Below, one piece after another: positions 1 through 6,983 of a stretch of DNA of 19,469 bases (its first letter is position 1; each line of letters begins with the position of its first letter). This stretch comes from Deltaproteobacteria bacterium. Its GTDB lineage: Bacteria; Desulfobacterota; DSM-4660; Desulfatiglandales; B25-G16. The stretch spans positions 2,675,012 to 2,694,480 of the forward strand of contig CP070752.1 in NCBI GenBank assembly GCA_020348625.1. Direction: 5' to 3'. The position numbers and the translations under genes were made by a program. The notes below the pieces were generated by a model, which searched no databases, was not told the DNA's origin, and worked only from the letters and a program-made list of their open reading frames with translations.

Positions 1-48
1 GGGTAGTGGGTTACGCCCGTGCGGGTTCAAGTCCCGCCTTCGGCACCA
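1..48 (+). tRNA. tRNA-Leu, 3' part only (cut by window edge)
   Basis: The T arm (GCGGG, TTCAAGT loop, CCCGC) is followed by the acceptor 3' strand CTTCGGC, discriminator A and an encoded CCA ending at 48. The extra bases before the T arm (about 4-20, with a GGG/CCC stem) form a long variable arm, so this is a class II tRNA. The acceptor strand implies a 5' end of GCCGAAG, the usual tRNA-Leu start, rather than tRNA-Ser or tRNA-Tyr. The anticodon lies outside the window, so the isoacceptor is unknown. Confidence 0.85.
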
Positions 49-58
49 TGAGAAGGTT

Positions 59-95
59 AGAGGATTAGCTGAATGTAGGTTAATCCTCTTTTCTT
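59..95 (+). terminator. Intrinsic terminator behind tRNA-Leu
   Basis: A perfect 9-bp inverted repeat, AGAGGATTA (59-67) and TAATCCTCT (81-89), encloses a 13-base loop and runs into a T-rich tail (TTTTCTT, about 89-95). It starts 10 bases after the tRNA CCA end, where the terminator of a tRNA unit is expected. Confidence 0.8.
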
Positions 96-118
96 ATGGA
101 AATGGCGCTTTATTGCAT

Positions 119-310
119 CTATTTGCAGACATCCACCCATTGGGCCTCAGTGATCCGGCAGAGCTCATCCGCGGGGATTTCGATGTATGGTTTTGGGAGC
201 CCTTTACCCGAAAGTGCTGACATTAGGTTAGGGCGAACTTCCCCGGTCTCCTCGGTCCCTAATGGATAGAGCTGGAGCAATACGCCGAAAGCCGAGGTCC
301 AGTGATTTAT
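119..310 (-). other. Unrecognised open frame, possible small gene or gene remnant
   Basis: Reading leftwards, this frame is open for 63 codons from just after a stop at 311-313 to a TAG at 119-121. The C-terminal part reads LPKPYIEIPADELCRITEAQW and then VDVCK, which looks like real protein: normal amino acid balance, a GLPKPYIEIP-like stretch, and mixed codon use like the neighbours. No start codon with a ribosome binding site is visible; the only candidates are an internal TTG or ATG. The overlapping frame starting at ATG 317 (MVNKSLDLGF) could be its N-terminus if a frameshift has occurred. I cannot assign a family. It may be a 5'-truncated or frameshifted remnant, or chance. Confidence 0.25.
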
Positions 311-404
311 TTACCATACAAATCCTCGACAAACCGGCACCCAGAGCTCGATTCCCTGTTCTTATCCCTTTTTCCCTAAAAAGAATTCCTGTTCCGGAGG
401 TTTC

Positions 405-680
405 CTAGTGGGATCTTTTTGAGGCCTTGAGGGGATTTAATTTGTGATTCTCCGCCGCCTTTTGGGCTTTTACATGAGTTGCCATATTGCAAATTCCTCT
501 TTTCCATTTGAGGGCGGGGTCAGGGAAACTCATGCAAAACGTTCCGGTGGAGTACTCGGCGACTCTCTCACAGCCGTTGCACTGTTCGACAATGGGGTGG
601 CAGCTGCCGCCGTTAAACTGGCACCCTTTCTTGGTCATGAAGATGCATTCATGGCCCTCTCTCAAAGTTGTACAAACCAT
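405..680 (-). CDS. PxxKW family cysteine-rich protein
   Basis: This is a 91-residue soluble protein with eight cysteines at residues 3, 12, 20, 27, 34, 37, 49 and 64. They include a CNGC pair, and the signature PALKW sits at 55-59 inside FPDPALKWKRG. This matches the PxxKW cysteine-rich family that I know from sulfate-reducing and syntrophic Deltaproteobacteria. The cysteine pattern suggests a bound metal or iron-sulfur cluster, but the function is unknown. I chose the ATG at 680 because the family normally starts close to the first cysteine (MVCTT here) and because AAAGGA lies about 10 bases upstream. A GTG at 689 would add three residues but sits almost on top of that ribosome binding site. 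The gene stands alone, with a promoter at 789-818. The tail is basic (KASKRSH). Confidence 0.85.
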   Translation of the reverse strand: MVCTTLREGHECIFMTKKGCQFNGGSCHPIVEQCNGCERVAEYSTGTFCMSFPDPALKWKRGICNMATHVKAQKAAENHKLNPLKASKRSH

Positions 681-1005
681 GGGTATCACATCCTTTCTTT
701 GTGGATTTCAAAATAAGAACTACGAGCTCTTATTGTAGTCAGCCGAATAGAGTGAGCTCATATCCGGACGGTTTGAGAAAAGCGCCTCTCTATATCTTTT
801 ATGGGTTTTTATTGTCAAGAAAAAAGCGCGGTCAATTGCGCTAAAAGGTAAGCATGCTATCACGTATGTCCAGCCCTCGCCATACAGTTTTTTCGGGAAT
901 TGCTAGATGATGAGAAAGGCAGAGAGGATCATGACCACCTTTGGAGGTGTACAGGGCTTGTTTGGTTGCATTAGGGAAGCATTTGAGCTGATGGGGCAGG
1001 GAGGT
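681..1005. other. Intergenic stretch between PxxKW gene and sirtuin gene
   Basis: It holds the promoter and leader of the PxxKW gene (to about 820). From 820 to 1005 I see no convincing gene. A weak hairpin (CACC/GGTG around 934-950) lacks a T tract, so no terminator for the sirtuin gene is called. One long minus-strand frame is broken by an amber codon at 903-905 and was rejected. Confidence 0.5.
789..818 (-). promoter_or_regulatory. Sigma-70 type promoter for the PxxKW gene
   Basis: On the minus strand a perfect -35 TTGACA (813-818) is followed after 18 bases by TATAGA (789-794) as -10. Transcription would start near 782 and give a leader of roughly 100 bases before the ATG at 680. Called by eye from consensus match only. 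Confidence 0.55.
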
Positions 1006-1737
1006 TCACTCGAATAGACCCATCAGCCCTTTCAGTTTCTTGACTGCTTTGGGGAGCACGTCTCCAATGCCTTCATGAAATCTCAAGTGCGCATGATTAT
1101 CAAAGGGGGTTTCACCCTGATTGATAATGACCAGTTTTGCACCGGAGCGAAGGGCTTCAGCAGGCATGTCTGCGGCTGGCGTTACTACAAGACTTGAGCC
1201 AACAACCACGAAAAGGTCGCATTTTCGTGAATGCTCGAACGAAAGCATGAGATCTTTTTCCGGAAGGGATTCGCCGAAATCGACTACACTGCGAACGAGG
1301 TCTCCTCCGCATGAGCATGCAGTCATGTTAGCAGCCTTATCCACCTTTTTGCCGCACCTCGTGCAGCGGAGTTTTGCTATGTTTCCATGAAGCTCGGCCA
1401 GCAAATCCGGGCGTATTCCGGATTTGAGATGCAGGTTATCCACGTTTTGGGAAATAAGGAAGGCCAGTTTGCCCATTTCTTGGAGATCAACAATAGCCCG
1501 ATGACCCGTATTAGGTTCCACGGAGTCCCAGGGACGGCTCATCGGCCTGGGCGGGAGACCCTTGTCTCTCCGAGTCCACATGCCATCGGGCCCTCTAAAG
1601 TCCGGCAGTCCTGATTCCGTGCTGATACCGGCCCCGGTAAAGACAACCAGGTGTCGTGCCTCATAGAGCCATTGAGCAAGGGTCTGAATTCTAGTATTAA
1701 GATCCTGGTTCATGTTTGTCTTGTGTCTATTCTCCAA
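1006..1737 (-). CDS. Sirtuin, NAD-dependent protein deacylase
   Basis: This sirtuin removes acyl groups from protein lysines using NAD+. The Rossmann motif GAGIST lies at 35-40, PDFRG at 45-49, QNVDNLH at 97-103 and the catalytic histidine in ELHGN at about 117. The zinc module is C125-x2-C128-x12-C141-x-C143, then GSSL and the NAD-binding INQGE stretch. The length of 243 residues is normal. The usual TQNVDGLH reads SQNVDNLH, and the second zinc pair is CxC, not CxxC. The TTG start at 1737 overlaps the end of yjbQ by 11 bases and has GGTGA six bases upstream, which suggests translational coupling. The alternative ATG at 1713 (MNQDLN) has GGAG only at a distance of 18 bases. It forms a two-gene operon with yjbQ. 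Confidence 0.93.
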   Translation of the reverse strand: MENRHKTNMNQDLNTRIQTLAQWLYEARHLVVFTGAGISTESGLPDFRGPDGMWTRRDKGLPPRPMSRPWDSVEPNTGHRAIVDLQEMGKLAFLISQNVDNLHLKSGIRPDLLAELHGNIAKLRCTRCGKKVDKAANMTACSCGGDLVRSVVDFGESLPEKDLMLSFEHSRKCDLFVVVGSSLVVTPAADMPAEALRSGAKLVIINQGETPFDNHAHLRFHEGIGDVLPKAVKKLKGLMGLFE

Positions 1738-2143
1738 TGATCTTCACCAGCACCCTCTTGCGTCTCCGACCGTCGAATTCCCCGTAAAATATTTGCTCCC
1801 AGGGGCCAAAGTCCAGCTTACCGTCGGTTACCGCAACGACCACTTCACGGCCCATGATCTGCCGTTTCATGTGGGCGTCCGCGTTATCCTCGCCCACGTT
1901 ATGTCTATATCCTGAGACTGGTTCGTGCGGTGCAAGCTTTTCCAGCCACACATCATAGTCATGGTGCAGGCCCGGTTCATCGTCATTTATGAAAACGCTT
2001 GCCGTTATGTGCATGGCATTACAAAGGAGAAGACCTTCCGTGATCCTGCTTTCCCTTAGACAATCTTCTACTTGAGGCGTGATATTGACGAGCGCCCTCC
2101 TTGTGGGAATTTGAAACCAGAGCTCTTTGCGGTAGGTTTTCAT
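1727..2143 (-). CDS. yjbQ: YjbQ / UPF0047 family protein (secondary thiamine-phosphate synthase activity)
   Basis: This 138-residue protein covers the whole UPF0047/YjbQ family. It has the conserved [21 protein letters not shown] segment (split here as [10 protein letters not shown] and [11 protein letters not shown]), the YRHN..EDNADAH metal-site region and the [17 protein letters not shown] C-terminus. E. coli YjbQ has a weak side activity as thiamine-phosphate synthase, which gave the family its name; its real role is not settled. The ATG at 2143 has a strong AGGAGG-type site (AAGGAGG) six bases upstream. The stop overlaps the TTG start of the sirtuin gene, so the two are probably translated together. 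Confidence 0.93.
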   Translation of the reverse strand: MKTYRKELWFQIPTRRALVNITPQVEDCLRESRITEGLLLCNAMHITASVFINDDEPGLHHDYDVWLEKLAPHEPVSGYRHNVGEDNADAHMKRQIMGREVVVAVTDGKLDFGPWEQIFYGEFDGRRRKRVLVKIIGE

Positions 2144-2410
2144 GCATGCCTCCTTCGACTGTGGTTGCGGCGATGTTTGGCCTCGGGGCCGGTTTTCTAC
2201 TGAACTCCATACCCATCATTGGATGCTCGTTCGACTTGATGCCCTCTATTTCCGGTTTCTTCAAAGGCTAACTGAGTATACTCTAACCAGGATAGATGCC
2301 CTAAAGCGAAAAGTCTAGGAGTTATTTTGTCTTGATTTGGAGGCCGGTTGTTGATACATCCCTAGGGGCGATACAGTGATTTGAGATGATTCGCGCCAAA
2401 CGGTGATATC
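2144..2410. other. Divergent intergenic region between yjbQ and the small plus-strand gene
   Basis: It should carry promoters in both directions, but no strong -35/-10 pair is visible. It contains the perfect 10-base palindrome GAGTATACTC (2274-2283), whose centre reads TATACT on either strand and could act as a -10 element or an operator. This is noted as a weak candidate only. Confidence 0.35.
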
Positions 2411-2683
2411 GTGGAAGGCTTTAAGATTCGGTATAAAAACTCCACCTTTTCGGGTGAGAAAATCGAGCTGGACGGCAAGTCTTTCAGCCGTTGCACCTTC
2501 AAGGACTGCATGGTTGTGCTCGAGAAGGGCGAAACGGAGATCGATAATTGCCGAATTGAGAATTGCAAATTGCTGCTAAGGGGCAATGCCTATACCGTTG
2601 GAAAGATCATTACACTATTTACGGGTAAGAGCCCCCTTAAGGTTCTGGATTTCGATGAGCCGTTGTTTGAAAAGCCGGTATAG
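2411..2683 (+). CDS. Hypothetical protein with two-rung cysteine repeat
   Basis: This is a 90-residue protein that I do not recognise by function. It starts at GTG 2411, the only start codon after the in-frame stop at 2387-2389, with no clear ribosome binding site. Residues 25-60 hold two similar 19-residue units: SRCTFKDCMVV and DNCRIENCKLL. Each carries a C-x4-C motif (C28/C33 and C47/C52), resembling rungs of a pentapeptide-type beta-helix. A hydrophobic segment YTVGKIITLF follows, then a C-terminus rich in conserved-looking LKVLDFDEPLFEK. It has no signal peptide. It is an isolated plus-strand gene between minus-strand genes, ending 8 bases from the convergent purD-like gene. I think it is a real gene because of its protein-like composition and codon use. 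Confidence 0.7.
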   Translation: MEGFKIRYKNSTFSGEKIELDGKSFSRCTFKDCMVVLEKGETEIDNCRIENCKLLLRGNAYTVGKIITLFTGKSPLKVLDFDEPLFEKPV

Positions 2684-2690
2684 TGTAACC

Positions 2691-4061
2691 CTAAAGCCCG
2701 ATGGCCTTTCTGTATCGCAGGCAGTTGGCATTATTGTTGTTATGATCCAGTAACGACAGATAACCTATATTGCGATAGGCCTTTTCCCTGGCGCCTTCAA
2801 GGGTTGAGTCACCGGCGATTATGTGCAGTACTCGGCCCCCGTCAGAGACGAGGCCTTTCTCAGGATCTTCCCTGACCCCTGAGAAATAGATGGCGATTCC
2901 CCTTTCGAGCCTATCTAAGCCGGTGAGTTGATGGCCTTTGCCGTAACGCCCGGGGTAGCCCTTGTTCCATCCCTTGCTGGCCTTTGAGCGGCCCTCCATG
3001 GCAACGACGTCCACGTAGTATTGATTATTCCAGACAGGGGTGATTTGATCCAGCGTACCTTCCCAGACCGCCATACCGATTTCGAATAGGTCGGTACTTA
3101 ACTTTCGGGATAGAACTTCCCACTCGGGGTCGCCATGTCGTACGTTAATTTCAAAGACATCTAGGCTATTGTAAGGGTCGAGATTGAGGCCAAAGTACAA
3201 GACCCCTTTGTAATCCCATCCCAGACCGAGATCGCCCCGATTGTAAATCGCATTCACCGTGGGGTTTACGATCTCTTTCACGATCCTATTTACCAGCCAT
3301 GGGGTCACCAGTTTATGGGGCAAATAGCAACCTGTTCCGCCGGTATTGAGGTTTCCGTCGAACTCCTTGACTGATTCCTCATCATCTTCATCAAAGGCCC
3401 TCTTATAGTCCTGGACGAACATTCTGAGAGGCAATACGTGTTCGCCGTCCAGATAGACGAAAAATGAGATCTCCGTGCCATATTTTCTTTCTTCGATAAC
3501 GACCTTATCCCCAGATTCTCCGAATATCTTCTGGACCATTATCTTGTCGATTGCCTCCTCGGCTTGCGCGACGTCATCACATCCTATGGCACCTTTTCCC
3601 GCTGCCAGGCCATTAGCCTTAACAAATACTTGATAGCCGATATTTCTAACGTATTTCTTGGCTTCTTGCGGATTCTCAAAAACGCGGTATTCCGGCTTAC
3701 CGACGCCGATGTGCCTCAGAATGTTATCGGTGAATTCCCGGTCACACTCCAGCCTGACGAATTCCTTTTTCGGTCCTATAGTTCTAATTCCCTTTTCATT
3801 GAGTACATCCACTAGGCCCTCTTCAAGCGGGTTTTCTGAACCGATGTCAACAAGGTCGACCTTATTTTCGAAGCAGAACTTAGCAACCTCGGCAAAATCC
3901 CTGAGATCGTAACATTCTATCAAGCCCCTCTTTCCCTTTGCCGTATGAGGCACGCCGTCGTTTCCGGGGCAAAAGTAGACCTTTTCGACGTGCTGGCTGT
4001 CTCCGTATTTGTCAGCAAGTGAATGGTCCCTTCCTCCCGTACCATAGACGAGAACGTTCAT
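2691..4061 (-). CDS. purD: Divergent phosphoribosylamine-glycine ligase (PurD-like, ATP-grasp)
   Basis: This 456-residue protein has the PurD layout: N-terminal GTGGRDHSL (canonical GxGGREHAL), CPGNDG, the ATP-grasp core VKANGLAAGKGAIG, IEERKYGTEISF and DGEHVLPL, then EINVRHGDPEWEV (canonical EFNxRFGDPE) and a C-terminal GGRVLHIIA domain. PurD joins glycine to phosphoribosylamine, the second step of purine synthesis. Several core motifs differ: GGTGCYLPH replaces GGMGAYSP, RHGDPEWE replaces RFGDPETQ, and there is an acidic insert (FDEDDEESVKEFDG) before it. The protein is also slightly longer than E. coli PurD. It may be the genome's PurD or a paralogue acting on another amine. No other pur gene is nearby. 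The ATG at 4061 has a GGGAGGGAG ribosome site, and a strong promoter lies at 4138-4166. Confidence 0.8.
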   Translation of the reverse strand: MNVLVYGTGGRDHSLADKYGDSQHVEKVYFCPGNDGVPHTAKGKRGLIECYDLRDFAEVAKFCFENKVDLVDIGSENPLEEGLVDVLNEKGIRTIGPKKEFVRLECDREFTDNILRHIGVGKPEYRVFENPQEAKKYVRNIGYQVFVKANGLAAGKGAIGCDDVAQAEEAIDKIMVQKIFGESGDKVVIEERKYGTEISFFVYLDGEHVLPLRMFVQDYKRAFDEDDEESVKEFDGNLNTGGTGCYLPHKLVTPWLVNRIVKEIVNPTVNAIYNRGDLGLGWDYKGVLYFGLNLDPYNSLDVFEINVRHGDPEWEVLSRKLSTDLFEIGMAVWEGTLDQITPVWNNQYYVDVVAMEGRSKASKGWNKGYPGRYGKGHQLTGLDRLERGIAIYFSGVREDPEKGLVSDGGRVLHIIAGDSTLEGAREKAYRNIGYLSLLDHNNNNANCLRYRKAIGL

Positions 4062-4137
4062 TATCTCCCTCCCGTTAAGGTGTTGAGCGGTTCAGTGGAA
4101 TGCAAATAGTCTATGGGCCCCGTTGTTGTGGTGCACG

Positions 4138-4166
4138 AGTATAGGTGGATCGCCAGACCATGTCAA
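4138..4166 (-). promoter_or_regulatory. Strong sigma-70 type promoter for the purD-like gene
   Basis: On the minus strand a perfect -35 TTGACA (4161-4166) is followed by exactly 17 bases and TATACT (4138-4143), a 5/6 match to the -10 consensus. Transcription would begin near 4131, leaving a leader of about 70 bases. Confidence 0.75.
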
Positions 4167-4199
4167 CACCAATTGCCCGACTGCTAAACCCATTTGAGC

Positions 4200-4229
4200 T
4201 TGTCTTTCTTTTTCCTATTTTGCTATACT
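4200..4229 (+). promoter_or_regulatory. Promoter for the yfcE-HIT-lapAB-amiC run
   Basis: The plus strand has an extended -10 (TG-C-TATACT, hexamer at 4224-4229) and a -35 TTGTCT (4200-4205, 4/6) with an 18-base spacer. It lies back to back with the purD promoter, 34 bases away. The leader to the ATG at 4282 is about 45 bases. Confidence 0.55.
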
Positions 4230-4281
4230 TCGTGATTTAATAGGTAGAAAGCAAACTGAGCGTTTCACGAGATCTTATAAG

Positions 4282-4758
4282 ATGAAAATCGGGGTTATTT
4301 CCGACACGCACCTCCAAGAGGTGACCTCACAGTTGGTTAGGATCTACGAGGAGCATTTCTCCGACGTTGATATGATTCTTCATGCGGGAGACCTTGTTTC
4401 CATGGATATCGTTGATTTTCTGGGCCAAAAGCCTCTTCATGTAGTGCAGGGTAACATGGATTGTCAGGCCGTAAAGGTTCGATTTGCCGAAAAGGAGGTA
4501 ATCCAGGTAAACGGGTTTCGCCTCGGGCTGATACACGGATGGGGATCGCCGTTGGGCATAGAGAAGAGGATTAGGCCCGAATTTGGCGAGGTGCACGCCA
4601 TTGTCTATGGCCACTCTCACCGATCGGCAAATCACAGAAGCGGCGATGTTCTGTTCTTCAATCCGGGATCGGCCAGCGGGTTTTCCGTATCCAGGTCACA
4701 TTCGGTCGGAATCTTGCATATCGGAGAGGACATAAAGGGGACTATTATTGGCGTTTGA
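4282..4758 (+). CDS. yfcE: YfcE/MJ0936-type metallophosphoesterase
   Basis: This 158-residue calcineurin-like phosphodiesterase has all the metal ligands of the YfcE/MJ0936 family: GVISDTH (D8, H10), HAGD (34-37), GNMD (57-60), IHGW (H85) and YGHSH (H111, H113), plus NPGSAS near the C-terminus. Family members are Mn-dependent cytosolic phosphodiesterases with activity on artificial bis-phosphate esters. The natural substrate is not known, so the name reflects the fold and not a proven reaction. It is the first gene of a plus-strand run; the next start is 10 bases past its stop. The ribosome binding site is weak. Confidence 0.92.
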   Translation: MKIGVISDTHLQEVTSQLVRIYEEHFSDVDMILHAGDLVSMDIVDFLGQKPLHVVQGNMDCQAVKVRFAEKEVIQVNGFRLGLIHGWGSPLGIEKRIRPEFGEVHAIVYGHSHRSANHRSGDVLFFNPGSASGFSVSRSHSVGILHIGEDIKGTIIGV

Positions 4759-4767
4759 GGTTTTGGG

Positions 4768-5247
4768 ATGAAGGTTGTTTGGGCGCCTTGGCGCATGGAA
4801 TATGTTGGCTCGGATCAGGCAAACGAGGGGTGCATATTTTGTCCGGGCCATGACCGGACTCAGGATGAAAAGAAACTGATACTCTACCGAAGCGAATGGA
4901 GCATCGTCCTTATGAACAGGTTTCCTTACAGTAATGGACACCTGTTGATTGCCCCATTGCGGCATATTTCTTCTTTCGATTCCCTTTCACCGGATGAGAA
5001 GCTTGACCTCTTAAACATGGTGGAAAGGTCGGTGAGCGTTTTAAAGGAGGTCATGGATCCGGCCGGATTCAACATCGGCATGAACCTGGGAAAGGTAGCA
5101 GGGGCCGGAGTTGAAGATCATATTCATTTTCATATCGTCCCGCGATGGAGCGGGGACACTAATTATATGACGGTTCTTGGGGAAGTCAGGATTATTCCGG
5201 AGCATATTCAGGCTACGTACGAGAAGCTGTTGCCTTTTTTTAAATAG
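4768..5247 (+). CDS. HIT family hydrolase / diadenosine tetraphosphate phosphorylase-like
   Basis: This 159-residue histidine-triad protein has the catalytic motif HIHFHIVPR (H118, H120, H122), the upstream NRFPYSNGHLLIAP strand and an N-terminal CIFC pair (about 22-25) that can bind zinc. The start MKVVWAPWRMEYV is typical of the HIT subgroup related to Ap4A phosphorylase and hydrolase. It probably cleaves dinucleoside polyphosphates or AMP conjugates in the cytosol. The substrate cannot be fixed from sequence. GAGG lies seven bases before the ATG. It sits 9 bases after the phosphodiesterase gene, so both nucleotide-processing enzymes are probably co-transcribed. Confidence 0.93.
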   Translation: MKVVWAPWRMEYVGSDQANEGCIFCPGHDRTQDEKKLILYRSEWSIVLMNRFPYSNGHLLIAPLRHISSFDSLSPDEKLDLLNMVERSVSVLKEVMDPAGFNIGMNLGKVAGAGVEDHIHFHIVPRWSGDTNYMTVLGEVRIIPEHIQATYEKLLPFFK

Positions 5248-5288
5248 ATTTAGACTCAGCAATTTTTCGGGCAAAACAGGAGGACCCT

Positions 5289-5675
5289 ATGAGGCACGTT
5301 AAAGCTATAGCAAGCATTTTGGTCATGTTATTTGTTGTGATAATCGTTGTTGAGAACCTTGAGCAATTATCCAAGACGCTGACGCTTCGGATAGATCTGC
5401 TTTTTTGGGGCGCAAAAACCGGTCCAATGGCGTTCTATCTGGTCGTGATCATTGCATTTCTCATCGGTGTTTTTGTGGCAGGACTCCTGGGAATATTCGA
5501 GCGGTTTCGGCTCAAGAGGGAGATTAAGCGGCTTTCAAAGGAAAACAAGGAAAAAGATAAGGAGTTGAATTCATACAGGAACTTACCTATTGTTGAGGAA
5601 GAGGTTGAGGATACTTCGGCAGTTGTAGCGACAAACAGTGAAAGCGCCTTATCAAATAACGATAGAGCCGTCTAA
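5289..5675 (+). CDS. lapA: LapA (DUF1049) inner-membrane protein
   Basis: LapA is a small inner-membrane partner of LapB in LPS assembly. This 128-residue protein has two membrane segments, about 6-22 (IASILVMLFVVIIVVEN) and 49-71 (FYLVVIIAFLIGVFVAGLLG). A basic stretch RFRLKREIKRL follows and then a charged coiled coil (about 78-97), the standard LapA/YciS layout. The acidic tail (about 100-128) is longer than in E. coli. AGGAGG sits just before the ATG. lapB follows after 27 bases, as in enterobacteria, and this pairing supports the call. Confidence 0.88.
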   Translation: MRHVKAIASILVMLFVVIIVVENLEQLSKTLTLRIDLLFWGAKTGPMAFYLVVIIAFLIGVFVAGLLGIFERFRLKREIKRLSKENKEKDKELNSYRNLPIVEEEVEDTSAVVATNSESALSNNDRAV

Positions 5676-5702
5676 TGCAAAGGATAGGAGGAAGGTAACT
5701 CT

Positions 5703-6914
5703 TTGTTATTTGAAATACAAGGATTGAGTTTCGCCTTTTGGATATTCCTTGCCTTTGTTGCAGGTCTCGTTGCAAATTGGCTTATTAGGTCAGGAAGCGC
5801 CGAAAAGATTAGAAGTAGACTGGACAGGGGGGATAAGGCCTTTTTCAGGGGTGTGCAACATATCCTATCGAATGAGCCGGATCGGGCTATCGAGCAGTTC
5901 ACAAAATCAGTTCAGATTAACTCAGAAACCATAGAAACCTACGTTGCTTTAGCCAATCTGTATAGTTCTTCAGGCGATATTGAGAGGGCGATCAGGATAC
6001 GCCAGGGGATTATTCTCCGGCCCAATCTAGACAGTGCCATAAGGTTGAGGGCCATCTTCGATCTCGGGTCGGATTACAAACGGGGGGGCGTTTTGGATCG
6101 TGCCCTCTCTGCTTTTCAAAAGGTTATCGAGAGTGAGCCCAACAATCTGGAGGCCCATGAGCAGATTGAGCGAATCTATGAAGATCTGCATGACTGGGGT
6201 AGGGCTTTTGAGACAAGGCAAACTATCTCAAAACTGGTGAAGGGGGATCATCGTCATATCCTGGCCCACCACAAGACTGAGCTCGCGAAGGTTCGTGAGA
6301 AGGATGGCGATGAAGTCGGCGCAGAGAAGGCTTACAAGGAGGCTATCTCCATCTTCGATGGGTGCGTCGATGCCTATCTTCACCTTGGCGACCTCTATCT
6401 GTCTCAGCAAAGGCATAAAGCCGCTCTTGCAAAATGGAAAAAGATAGTTGATGTGGCCCCGGAGTTCACCTTTCTCGCTTATCAGAGACTTGAGAGGGCT
6501 TATGCCAAGATGGATAACCCCGGGCTTGTAGGGGATTTTCTGAAGGAGGTTGCTCGCCAAAATTCGGATGTGTCTACCCAGTTAGCCCTCGCCCGGTACC
6601 TCTACAACGAGGGGGAGGTAGACGCTGCTGTTGACCAGGTGAGGCAGGCAATTAAACTCGCGCCCTCTTTTTTGGATGCCAGAAAATTCATGGGTGAAGT
6701 GCTGTTGAAGGAGGGGAGAAATGAAGAGGCCCTTGTGGCTTATAAAGAGCTTCTGCTGAGCTTGGACTTTCCGTTTTTGCAGTTTCGGTGCAACAACTGT
6801 GGATACCGTCCGGAAAAGCTTGCGTGGAGGTGTCCACAGTGCTTGAAATGGGATTCAATTGGCATAATGGAACCCCCTCCTCTTGGTTTGCCAAACGGGC
6901 ATTCGCCTTCGTGA
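5703..6914 (+). CDS. lapB: LapB (YciM) TPR protein of LPS assembly
   Basis: LapB scaffolds LPS assembly at the inner membrane and, in E. coli, helps FtsH degrade LpxC. This 403-residue protein has one N-terminal membrane helix (about 9-28), a row of TPR units (about 48-350), and a C-terminal rubredoxin-like zinc knot, CNNCGYRPEKLAWRCPQC, followed by LKWDS. That knot is the hallmark of the family. The start is TTG at 5703; AGGAGG about 10 bases upstream supports it, and starting further in would remove the membrane helix. It directly follows lapA, the usual partner. Whether the FtsH/LpxC circuit exists here cannot be told from this window. Confidence 0.92.
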   Translation: MLFEIQGLSFAFWIFLAFVAGLVANWLIRSGSAEKIRSRLDRGDKAFFRGVQHILSNEPDRAIEQFTKSVQINSETIETYVALANLYSSSGDIERAIRIRQGIILRPNLDSAIRLRAIFDLGSDYKRGGVLDRALSAFQKVIESEPNNLEAHEQIERIYEDLHDWGRAFETRQTISKLVKGDHRHILAHHKTELAKVREKDGDEVGAEKAYKEAISIFDGCVDAYLHLGDLYLSQQRHKAALAKWKKIVDVAPEFTFLAYQRLERAYAKMDNPGLVGDFLKEVARQNSDVSTQLALARYLYNEGEVDAAVDQVRQAIKLAPSFLDARKFMGEVLLKEGRNEEALVAYKELLLSLDFPFLQFRCNNCGYRPEKLAWRCPQCLKWDSIGIMEPPPLGLPNGHSPS

Positions 6915-6983
6915 GCTTCACGAAATCGCGTCTATTGCGGGTACTATGTTACATGATATGCAGGTGGAGAAGGCGTTTATTAG

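Larger units (their letters stand above)
49..404. other. Gene-poor stretch between tRNA-Leu and the PxxKW gene
   Basis: Apart from the terminator at 59-95 and the unassigned minus-strand frame at 119-310, I see no convincing gene, RNA or repeat here. The part between 314 and 404 is short of coding signs and includes a T-rich patch near 366-375. It lies downstream of the minus-strand PxxKW gene, but I find no stem-loop there good enough to call a terminator. Confidence 0.5.

Noticed and set aside
1..404. tRNA-Leu as an integration site of a mobile element
   Set aside because: No integrase, no repeat of the tRNA 3' end elsewhere in the window that I could see, and ordinary housekeeping genes follow.
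720..971. Minus-strand frame of 22 codons (MQPNKPCTPPKVV), an amber codon at 903-905, then 60 more codons
   Set aside because: No ribosome binding site, it overlaps the PxxKW promoter, and there is no other hint of pyrrolysine or amber readthrough in the window.
2019..2264. 81-codon minus-strand frame overlapping the 5' part of yjbQ
   Set aside because: Out of frame with a clear YjbQ gene and no recognisable protein features.
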